In this document: positions 1 to 9,390 of the stretch, piece after piece
Layout of the letters: every line of letters begins with the position of its first letter
How positions within the stretch are numbered: the first letter of the stretch is position 1
Assembly (NCBI GenBank): GCA_026647215.1
Contig: JAPKHC010000056.1
Location: 1 to 18,722, forward strand
Reading direction: 5' to 3'
Source: F1-120-MAGs118 sp013360535
Lineage (GTDB): Bacteria > Planctomycetota > UBA1135 > GCA-002686595
Length of the DNA stretch: 18,722 nucleotides
The notes under the pieces: generated by a model
Database searches by the model: none
The model's input: only the letters and a program-made list of their open reading frames with translations
Told to the model about the DNA's origin: nothing
Program-made: the position numbers and the translations under genes

Positions 1-82
1 TGCGCTCCGCCAGCGCCCGAAACGTCAGCCCCTCACGCTCCCGCAGCGTCAGCCACCGCCCGATCTCCCGACGTCGTTGCAT
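1..82 (-). CDS. Partial IS66 accessory TnpA-like / helix-turn-helix protein (N-terminus only)
   Basis: An ATG at 82-80 opens a frame of 27 codons that continues out of the window. The visible residues begin MQRRREIGRW and continue with a charged helix and the segment GLTFRALAER. This resembles the N-terminus of the small DNA-binding protein (TnpA or OrfA) of IS66-type transposons, in which an arginine-rich start is followed by a helix-turn-helix of the form GLT-x-RALAER. Only the first part of the helix-turn-helix is present. No strong ribosome binding site is seen; the bases before the ATG read TGCGGG. It could instead be another small helix-turn-helix regulator. The possible IS66 end at 140 supports the transposon reading. 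Confidence 0.4.
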   Translation of the reverse strand, partial: MQRRREIGRWLTLREREGLTFRALAER

Positions 83-140
83 CCCGCACAGGCTGCCGCC
101 GATTCTGCGCGCGGGAAGATGGGGTTCGGCGAACGGTTAC
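1..140 (-). mobile_element. Probable left end of an IS66-like insertion sequence, running off the window
   Basis: Read on the minus strand, position 140 begins GTAACCGTTCGCC. IS66-family terminal repeats typically start with GTAA, and 58 nt inside this point a short reading frame resembling the IS66 accessory protein TnpA starts at 82. That spacing fits the left end of such elements. The end lies 42 nt beyond the stop codon of the L,D-transpeptidase gene, so the insertion, if real, is intergenic. The eight bases outside it (141-148, gaccggac) would be the target duplication, but the other end is outside the window and cannot be compared. The rest of the element is not visible. Recognition is from memory of the family, so confidence is moderate. 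Confidence 0.4.
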
Positions 141-182
141 GACCGGACACCGCGGGGCGCGCTGGGATCAAAATGCGAACTC

Positions 183-1280
183 CTACGGCTGCACGCGCAC
201 TTCCGCGTGGAGCGGCAGGATCTCGAACAGCTGCTCGACGTCCTCGTTGCGCATGCGGATGCAGCCCTCGCTGACGCGCTTGCCGACGCTCGTGGGGTCG
301 TTGGTGCCGTGGAATCCGAGCGACGACGCGCGCCCGTCCTGGTACCAGGCGAGCCAGCGCGTCCCCAGCGGGTTCTGCGGGTCGCCGAACGGCACGGGCT
401 CGCGGCCCACGGGGCTCCACATCGGTCGCTCCTGCTTCGCGCCGACCGTGTAGGTCCCCGGGCGCGTGTCGCTGCCCTCGCGGCCCACACCGACCTCCCA
501 GGCCGCGGCCACCTCGTCGCCGAAGCAGTAGAAGGCCCACATCGCGCTGAGGTCGACGCGCATCGAGGCGCGCTCGGTCGGCACCCGCAGCCCGTCATCG
601 GGGCGGATCGCCGAGGAGCTCGCGAGCCGGTTGGCGCGCACGATCTGCCCGGTGCACAGAAGCAGGCCGGGCTGGGCGTCAAGGCAGCGCTTGCGGATGC
701 CGATCAGCGTGTCGCCCGACTGGACCTTCAGGTCCAGCGAGGGCCAGCCCCCCTTGGGATTCCAGCGGTGCTGGGCCTGCGCCTGGTTGAGCAGCGCCGT
801 CCAGCGTGCGAGCGCGACCCGATCGTCCCGACCGGCGTCGACGTGGGCGAGCAGCAGCCGCGAGAGCAGGCGCGCGGCCTCGGCGGGGGCGCCTCGATCG
901 AGCGCCTCGGCGGCGCGCTGCTCCAGCTCGCTCTCGCTCAGGGCCCCCTCTCCCACCGCGGCCCCTTCGTCGCCGCGCCGTGAGGCGAGCGGCGCCACCG
1001 GCCCGTCGGTCGACGGCTCGGGCGTGGGCTCGGCCTTGGACGCCGCCGGCTCGGGCGCTGGCGCAGGGGACTGAGCGGGCTGCACAGGCTGCACCTGCTC
1101 CGGCGTGCCTCCCTCCTGAGCCGAGGCCGCGGGCTCGTCTTCCAGGCGCAAGAACCCGCCCTCGCCCTCCTTGGCTTCGCTCTCCGAGCCGCACCCGGCG
1201 GCGAGCGCCACCAGCGGCAGCGCGGCGAGGGAGATCGAGCGGAAACGGGCGAACAACGGCTGGAGGGCGCTCTGCGTCAT
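183..1280 (-). CDS. LysM-containing L,D-transpeptidase (YkuD) lipoprotein
   Basis: The 365-residue protein starts with a basic n-region and hydrophobic stretch ending LAAGC, so Cys30 is the likely lipid-attached residue and the protein should be membrane-anchored on the outside of the inner membrane or in the outer membrane. Residues 31-115 are a Pro/Ala/Glu-rich linker. Residues 120-170 look helical. A LysM-like peptidoglycan-binding segment follows at about 184-234 (VQSGDTLIGI, then IVRANRL). Residues 240-363 are the YkuD catalytic domain, with His324 in FHGT and the nucleophile Cys340 in SEGCIRM. The residue two before the cysteine is Glu where His is common. The family forms 3-3 peptidoglycan cross-links or attaches lipoproteins to peptidoglycan; which one applies here is not visible. 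GGAGG lies 9 nt before the ATG but sits in a perfect 10-nt palindrome (1285-1294). The gene is separated from ileS by 420 bp and is probably transcribed independently. Confidence 0.9.
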   Translation of the reverse strand: MTQSALQPLFARFRSISLAALPLVALAAGCGSESEAKEGEGGFLRLEDEPAASAQEGGTPEQVQPVQPAQSPAPAPEPAASKAEPTPEPSTDGPVAPLASRRGDEGAAVGEGALSESELEQRAAEALDRGAPAEAARLLSRLLLAHVDAGRDDRVALARWTALLNQAQAQHRWNPKGGWPSLDLKVQSGDTLIGIRKRCLDAQPGLLLCTGQIVRANRLASSSAIRPDDGLRVPTERASMRVDLSAMWAFYCFGDEVAAAWEVGVGREGSDTRPGTYTVGAKQERPMWSPVGREPVPFGDPQNPLGTRWLAWYQDGRASSLGFHGTNDPTSVGKRVSEGCIRMRNEDVEQLFEILPLHAEVRVQP

Positions 1281-1700
1281 GGATGGAGGCCTCCGCGTGG
1301 AAAGCGGAAGCCCAGGCGAAGGGCGGACCTGCCGGACGGGCCCGCGAGGCCCCCACCGCGCCCCTCGCGCGACGGCAGGTGTCCTCTCCGAGGCGGGCCC
1401 TTCGAGATACGTGGGGGTGGATTGGGGAGCCCCGGCGCTGCCGTGCCGGCTCGATCTCCCGGAACCACTGCAGGTTCAGGGGGGTCCCACATGCCCGAAC
1501 TAGGTCGGGCGATCGAATTGGGACCCGGTTGACGCGAGTTCGGTCCGGGGGTGTGTCCGGGTCACGAACGCACCAGGGTTGTCCCCGCGTCCGGTTCTAC
1601 CACTCGCGCCCACGCCCCACAACGAGGGGAAAACGCCGAGCACGGCCGCCGCGTCGTTCGCGGGGCCGCGCTCGCGGCAAGCCGGAACCAGTGCCGTGGC
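1281..1700. other. 420-bp intergenic stretch between ileS and the L,D-transpeptidase gene
   Basis: No credible gene is seen here on either strand; frames crossing it are low-complexity Arg/Ala/Pro-rich products of the base composition. It contains small inverted repeats: 1665-1678 (6-bp arms, loop ct) just after the ileS stop, and 1493-1510 (gcccga / tcgggc, 6-nt loop). Near 1632-1648 a 4-bp stem is followed on the minus strand by TTTT, which could be a weak ileS terminator. I checked for tRNA T-arms and found none that pair. The region most likely holds the end of the ileS transcript and the promoter and long leader of the L,D-transpeptidase gene. Confidence 0.6.
1594..1622 (-). promoter_or_regulatory. 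Weak sigma70-like promoter candidate for the L,D-transpeptidase gene
   Basis: On the minus strand TTGTGG (1622-1617) and TAGAAC (1599-1594) are separated by 17 nt. The -10 matches 4 of 6 consensus positions and the -35 matches only the TTG. If used, it would give a leader of about 300 nt before the ATG at 1280, which is long. In such GC-rich DNA this is only a candidate; no better pair was seen in the gap. Confidence 0.2.
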
Positions 1701-5015
<3,315 letters not shown>

Positions 5016-5028
5016 ACGGCAGGGCGTT

Positions 5029-6066
5029 TTACCAAGCCTGCGTCCGGATTTCCGCCGCGATGCGCTCGGCGAGCTCCAGCGCCGCGAGACCGTCCTCGCC
5101 GGTCACTTCCGGTCGCGTGCCCGAGCGCACCGCGCCGAGGAAGTGCTCGAGTTCGGCCTGCAACGGGCGCTCGTGGCCCGCGAGGTCGAGCTCGACGAGC
5201 TCGAGCATGCCGCTCGACACGAGGTCGGTGCGCGCCGCGATTTCTTCCGGCGTCAGGTTGGAGAGCGCGCTGCGGCCCTCCTTCCAGCGCGGGCCCTTCT
5301 TCACGACGAGCCCGTAGTTCTTGTGCATGTCGAGCGACACGTAGGCCGACGACGAGAACATGCGCAGGCGGCGCGTCGGCTGCAGCGAGGCGCGGCTCGC
5401 GGTCACGTTGGCGCGCGCGCCATTCTCGAACACGAGGCGCACGCTGGCCATGTCCTCGTGCTCGGTCAGGATCGCGCCACCGGCCGCGTCGACGGACTTC
5501 ACCGGCGAGCCGACGAGGTACCGCACGAGGTCGAGGTCGTGGATCATCAGGTCGTGCACGACGCCGATGTCGGTCGATCGGAAGCTGAACGGCGCGAGGC
5601 GCTGGCACTCGACGAAACGCGGCACGAAACCGAGCTCGCGCACCTTGCGCATGCCGGGCTGGAAGCGCTCGACGTGGCCGACGGTGAGCGTCGCGCGGCC
5701 GCGCTCGGCGGCGGCGAGGATCGCGCGCGCCGACGGCAGGTCGTGCGCGAGCGGCTTCTCGACGAGGCAGGCGACGCCACGTTCGAGCAGCGGCACCGCG
5801 ACCGTCGCGTGGTGCACCGTCGGCACCGCGATCACGGCCGCGCGCGTGCCCTCGGGCAGCGCGGCGACGACCTCGACGGGCGACGAACCGGCCAGCGTGC
5901 GCGCGGGGCAGCCGAGCTCGGCCGCGACTTGAGCCGCGCGCGCCGGATTCGCGTCGACGACGGCGACGAGCTCGACGTCGGCGCGTCCCGCGAGGATGCG
6001 CGCGTGGAAGGTCCCGAGGTGCCCGACGCCGACGACGGCGACCTTGAGCCGGCTAGCGTCCGGCAT
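5029..6066 (-). CDS. Gfo/Idh/MocA-family NAD(P)-dependent oxidoreductase, GnnA-like by context
   Basis: The 345-residue protein has an N-terminal Rossmann fold with the dinucleotide motif GVGHLG (13-18), an acidic residue after strand 2 (VVDAN, 37-41) and the family hallmark EKP (103-105). The C-terminal half contains HVERF (131-135) and HDLMIHDLDL (171-180), typical of sugar-acting members. It overlaps the end of lpxA by 14 bp and has a good ribosome site (GGAGG, 5 nt before ATG), so it is expressed with the lipid A genes. In Acidithiobacillus and Leptospira, GnnA is a family member that oxidises C3 of UDP-GlcNAc before the transaminase GnnB makes the 3-amino sugar used for amide-linked lipid A. 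No GnnB gene is in this window. The family assignment is firm; the substrate is inferred only from position, and another UDP-sugar or cofactor-related role is possible. Confidence 0.88.
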   Translation of the reverse strand: MPDASRLKVAVVGVGHLGTFHARILAGRADVELVAVVDANPARAAQVAAELGCPARTLAGSSPVEVVAALPEGTRAAVIAVPTVHHATVAVPLLERGVACLVEKPLAHDLPSARAILAAAERGRATLTVGHVERFQPGMRKVRELGFVPRFVECQRLAPFSFRSTDIGVVHDLMIHDLDLVRYLVGSPVKSVDAAGGAILTEHEDMASVRLVFENGARANVTASRASLQPTRRLRMFSSSAYVSLDMHKNYGLVVKKGPRWKEGRSALSNLTPEEIAARTDLVSSGMLELVELDLAGHERPLQAELEHFLGAVRSGTRPEVTGEDGLAALELAERIAAEIRTQAW

Positions 6067-6910
6067 GGGCGCCTCCGAGGATGCGCTCGCGGCCGAGCAC
6101 GGTGAACTGCTCGCGCAAGCTCTCGCGGTAGCGGCCCTTCAGGCCCTGCGCCTGCTGCTCGAGCGCGGCGCACAGCTCGAGCACCTCGGCGCTCGCGTCC
6201 GGTTCCGCGCGCAGCGCCTCGACCGACTGCCGCTGGGGCTGGCCCGAGCGGTAGATGCGTCGGAACGCGCCCTGGATCGAGTCGATCTGCGCCTCGCTGA
6301 AGCCCGCGCGCGACAGCCCGACCACGTTGACCTGCCGCACGCGCGCCTGATGGCCCTCGAGCAGCATGAACGGCGGCACGTCCTGCGGAACGCGCGTCAT
6401 GCCGCCGATGTAGGCGTAGCGCCCGATCGTGACGAACTGGTTCGCGGCCGCCGCTCCGCCGACGTTCGCGCCTTCGCCGACGCGCACGTGGCCGGCGAGC
6501 AGCACGCCGTTGGCGAGGATCACGCGGTCACCGACCTCGCAGTCGTGCGCGACGTGGCAGCAGGCCATCAGCAGGCAGCCCGAGCCGATCCTCGTCAGCC
6601 CGCCACCCTTGACGGTGCCGCAGTTGATCGTGACGAACTCGCGCACCGTGTTGCCGTCGCCAATCTCGAGCCAGGTCGGCTCGCCCTTGTGCGACAGGTC
6701 CTGCGGCGGTCCGCCGAGGTTGGCCTGACCGACGATGTGGTTGTCGGCGCCGATCGTCGTCACGCCGTCGATCACGACGTGCGGGCCGATGCGCGTGCGG
6801 TCGCCGATGCGCGCGTGACCGCCGATGATCGAGTACGGGCCGATGACGACGTCGCGGCCGAGCTCGGCCCCGGGGCTGACGACGGCGGTCGGGTGGATCT
6901 CGGTCGCCAT
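6053..6910 (-). CDS. lpxA: UDP-N-acetylglucosamine O-acyltransferase
   Basis: LpxA starts lipid A synthesis by moving a 3-hydroxyacyl chain from acyl carrier protein to UDP-GlcNAc, or to the 3-amino analogue in some species. The 285 residues begin with hexapeptide repeats (I-G-x-x-x-x), forming the left-handed beta-helix to about residue 185, followed by a helical C-terminus with the family motif IYRSG. The catalytic base is His122 in CHVAHDCEVGD. Counting from it, the chain-length ruler region is YIGGMTRV (167-174), where a Gly (170) falls at about the position of E. coli Gly173; this would allow a longer chain, but the alignment is by eye. TGA of lpxC/fabZ and this ATG are one base apart, and GGAG lies 7 nt upstream inside the previous gene, which suggests translational coupling. 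Confidence 0.96.
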   Translation of the reverse strand: MATEIHPTAVVSPGAELGRDVVIGPYSIIGGHARIGDRTRIGPHVVIDGVTTIGADNHIVGQANLGGPPQDLSHKGEPTWLEIGDGNTVREFVTINCGTVKGGGLTRIGSGCLLMACCHVAHDCEVGDRVILANGVLLAGHVRVGEGANVGGAAAANQFVTIGRYAYIGGMTRVPQDVPPFMLLEGHQARVRQVNVVGLSRAGFSEAQIDSIQGAFRRIYRSGQPQRQSVEALRAEPDASAEVLELCAALEQQAQGLKGRYRESLREQFTVLGRERILGGAHAGR

Positions 6911-6911
6911 G

Positions 6912-8204
6912 TCAGCTCTCCACCATCGTGAACATCAGGTTGGCCTCGCACACGACGCGGCCGGCGACCGAGCCCGTGCCCTTGACCTGCCCCGTCTCGC
7001 CCTTCATGCGCAGCGTCTCGACCTCGATCCGCAGCTGGTCTCCGGGCACCACCGCGCCGCGCAGCTTGACCTTGTCGATCGACCACAACACCGCGATTTT
7101 TCCGGTGAATTCGAGCTTGCGCAGCAGGAGCACGCCCGCGAGCTGCGCCATCGCCTCGAGCTGCAGCACGCCCGGCATCACCGGATGGTTGGGGAAGTGG
7201 CCCTGGAAGAACGGCTCGTTGATCGAGACGTTCTTGATGCCGACCGCGCGCTGGTAGCCGTCGAGCTCGATCACGCGATCGATCATCAGGAACGGATAGC
7301 GGTGCGGCAGGAGCTTCATCACCTCGCGGATGTCCAGGCCGCTCTCGCGCTGGATCACGCCGCCGGTCTCCTTCTCCTGCATCAGGTCGACGAGGCGCCG
7401 CACGAGCTCGGCATTGGTCGCATGCCCGGAGCGCGTCGCGATCACGTGCGCGTGCAGGTCGGCGCCGAGCAGCGAGAGATCGCCGAGCAGGTCGAGCATC
7501 TTGTGCCGCACCGGCTCGTTCGCCATGCGCATCTGCGTCGCGGGATCGCCGAGCACGACGGTGTTCTCGCGCGTCGCGCCCTTGCCGAAGCCCGCCGCCT
7601 GCAGCTTCTCGACTTCCGCCGCGAGGCAGAACGTGCGCGCGGGCGCGATCTCCTTGGCGAAGGTCTCGGGGCTGATGTCGAACTGCAGCGAGCCGCCCTG
7701 CACGCTGGGATCGTCGAAGCTCGCGATGTACTGCAACGTGAGCGCCGGTTGCTCGCTCGGCAGCGCCACGAGCGTCGCGCTCTTGTCGCGCACGTAGATC
7801 GGCTCCTCGAGCCGGAACGTGCGCGCCTGCGCGCGCTGCTCGACCGTGCCGACCTGCTGGAAGAGCTCGAGGAAAGCGCTCGCGCTGCCGTCGAGGCCCG
7901 GCATCTCGGGCCCGTCCATCTCGACGCGCAGGTTGTCGATGCCGAGCCCTGAGCAGACCGCGAGCAGGTGCTCGACCGTCTCGACCTCCGCGTTGCCGCG
8001 GCGCAGGCGCGTGCGCAGGTCGGCCTGCACGCGGTACTGCACCAGCGCGGGGATCGGCGGCCCGTCGGGCACGTCGGTGCGGAAGAACTCGATGCCGGTG
8101 CCCGGCGGCGCCGGCAGGACGCGCGCGTGCACGACCTTGCCGGAATGCAGGCCCGTTCCGGAGAACTCGACGGGCGCGCGGAGCGTGCGTTGGAGACGGC
8201 TCAT
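6912..8204 (-). CDS. lpxC/fabZ: Bifunctional UDP-3-O-acyl-GlcNAc deacetylase / 3-hydroxyacyl-ACP dehydratase
   Basis: One 430-residue chain joins two enzymes. Residues 1 to about 285 are LpxC, the zinc deacetylase that commits the cell to lipid A: Glu78-His79 in VETVEHL, zinc ligands His234 and Asp238 in RHKMLDLLGD, and His261 in SGHATN. Residues about 290-430 are FabZ, the dehydratase of fatty acid elongation: LPHRYPFLMIDRV (299-311), catalytic His336 in QGHFP and Glu350 in LQLEAMAQ. All key residues of both halves are present, so both activities are expected. Such fusions are known in Bacteroidetes and some other phyla. Physically linking the two could balance lipid A against phospholipid synthesis because both draw on 3-hydroxyacyl-ACP. 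The ATG overlaps the lpxD stop (ATGA), with AAGGA 6 nt upstream. Confidence 0.97.
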   Translation of the reverse strand: MSRLQRTLRAPVEFSGTGLHSGKVVHARVLPAPPGTGIEFFRTDVPDGPPIPALVQYRVQADLRTRLRRGNAEVETVEHLLAVCSGLGIDNLRVEMDGPEMPGLDGSASAFLELFQQVGTVEQRAQARTFRLEEPIYVRDKSATLVALPSEQPALTLQYIASFDDPSVQGGSLQFDISPETFAKEIAPARTFCLAAEVEKLQAAGFGKGATRENTVVLGDPATQMRMANEPVRHKMLDLLGDLSLLGADLHAHVIATRSGHATNAELVRRLVDLMQEKETGGVIQRESGLDIREVMKLLPHRYPFLMIDRVIELDGYQRAVGIKNVSINEPFFQGHFPNHPVMPGVLQLEAMAQLAGVLLLRKLEFTGKIAVLWSIDKVKLRGAVVPGDQLRIEVETLRMKGETGQVKGTGSVAGRVVCEANLMFTMVES

Positions 8205-9247
8205 GCCTGATCCTTCCCGGCGGCCTGTTCGAGGCGCCGCACGCGCTCGAGCAGCTCACCCAGACGCCGCTCGAGCGCGAGCGTGCGCATGAACTCGCCC
8301 TTCGGCCGTGCCCAGTACCCCATGTAGTCGGCTCCCGCCGGAACGTTCTCGAACACCGAGCTCGCGGGCCCGATGCGCGCGCCGTCGCCGATCTCGAGGT
8401 GCGTGGAGACGCCGACCTGACCGGCGAGGATCGCCGCCCGGCCGATGCGCGACGAGCCCGCGACGCCGACCTGCGCGATCAGGAGCGCGTTCTCGCCGAC
8501 CTGCACGTTGTGGCCGACGTGCACGAGGTTGTCGAGCTTCGCCCCGCGTCCGATGCGCGTCGCGCTGAAGCGGCCGCGGTCGATGCAGCAGTTGGCGCCG
8601 ATCTCGACCTCGTCCTCGATCACGACCGTCCCCGCGTGCGGGGCCTTGTTCCAGCGCTCGATGCCACGCGGCCCGACCTGCGGGTCGAAACCGAAGCCGT
8701 CGGCGCCGATCACCGTGCCCGCGTGCACGAGGCAGCGGGCGCCGATCGTCACGCCGTCGTAGGCGACGACGCCCGAGCGCAGCTCGCTCCCGTCCCCCAC
8801 CGTCACGTTGCGGCTGAGCACCACGCCGGGGTGCAATGCGACGCCGACGCCCAGGCGCACGCCGTCGCCGAGCACGCAACCGGCGCCGATCGACACGTCG
8901 TCCCCGAGCACGACACCGGAGCCGATCACCGCGCTGGGGTGCACGCCCGGTCGAGGCCGGTGCGGCAGTCGGTCGAAGGCCTCGAGGACGCGCTCGAAGG
9001 CACGGTTGGCGTCGTCGGCACGCAGGAGCGAGAGCCCGTCGCGCTCGACCTTCAGCCCACGCGGCACGACCAGCGCCTTCGCGCGCGTCTGCGCGAGTTC
9101 CTTCGCGTAGCGTGCGTGGCCAAAGAAGCTGATCTCGTCGGCTTCGGCCTCGAGCAGGGCGGCGGGGCCCTTGATCCGCAGCTCGGGGTCGCCTTCCAGC
9201 GACGCGCCACAAAGCGCGGCCAATTCTTGCAGGGTACGGTGGCTCAT
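8201..9247 (-). CDS. lpxD: UDP-3-O-acylglucosamine N-acyltransferase
   Basis: LpxD adds the second 3-hydroxyacyl chain, to the 2-amino group freed by LpxC. The 348 residues show the N-terminal uridine-binding domain (1 to about 97, with EISFFGHARYAKEL), a hexapeptide-repeat beta-helix (about 100-310), and a C-terminal helix ending in charged residues. The catalytic histidine is most likely His246 in VHVGHNV. Length is normal. It is the first gene of the lpx cluster and follows a promoter candidate and an 18-bp palindrome. The ATG at 9247 has no clear Shine-Dalgarno sequence. Its stop overlaps the next start by four bases. Confidence 0.96.
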   Translation of the reverse strand: MSHRTLQELAALCGASLEGDPELRIKGPAALLEAEADEISFFGHARYAKELAQTRAKALVVPRGLKVERDGLSLLRADDANRAFERVLEAFDRLPHRPRPGVHPSAVIGSGVVLGDDVSIGAGCVLGDGVRLGVGVALHPGVVLSRNVTVGDGSELRSGVVAYDGVTIGARCLVHAGTVIGADGFGFDPQVGPRGIERWNKAPHAGTVVIEDEVEIGANCCIDRGRFSATRIGRGAKLDNLVHVGHNVQVGENALLIAQVGVAGSSRIGRAAILAGQVGVSTHLEIGDGARIGPASSVFENVPAGADYMGYWARPKGEFMRTLALERRLGELLERVRRLEQAAGKDQA

Positions 9248-9253
9248 TCTTGC

Positions 9254-9271
9254 GGACCCGAATTCGGGTCC
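9254..9271. repeat. 18-bp perfect palindrome just upstream of lpxD
   Basis: ggacccgaattcgggtcc reads the same on both strands, with 9-bp arms and no spacer. It ends 6 nt before the lpxD ATG, where the ribosome would bind, and lies about 60-80 nt downstream of the predicted transcription start. It could be a binding site for a dimeric regulator or, as RNA, a stem hiding the start region. No function is established. Confidence 0.6.
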
Positions 9272-9339
9272 CTCAGGCGTTCTACGGAGCGAAACGGCCC
9301 GCGGTCGGAACCCGAAAGGGGTGCCGGCCGAACCGCGAT

Positions 9340-9368
9340 GGTGTACGGGAGCCGTGCCCGCCTGTCAA
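9340..9368 (-). promoter_or_regulatory. Sigma70-like promoter candidate for the lpxD-ileS cluster
   Basis: On the minus strand a perfect -35 hexamer TTGACA (9368-9363) is followed after exactly 17 nt by TACACC (9345-9340), a weak -10 matching three of six positions. It lies 22 nt after the bamA stop and would give a leader of about 85 nt before lpxD. A consensus TTGACA at the right place in a short non-coding gap of such GC-rich DNA is uncommon, which supports it, but the -10 is poor. Confidence 0.45.
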
Positions 9369-9390
9369 ATCGCGCACCGCGTCCGAGCGC

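Noticed and set aside
1281..1700. Possible tRNA or riboswitch in the ileS to L,D-transpeptidase gap, including a T-box
   Set aside because: No pairing T-arm, no T-box sequence and no cloverleaf could be found; moreover the gap is downstream, not upstream, of ileS.
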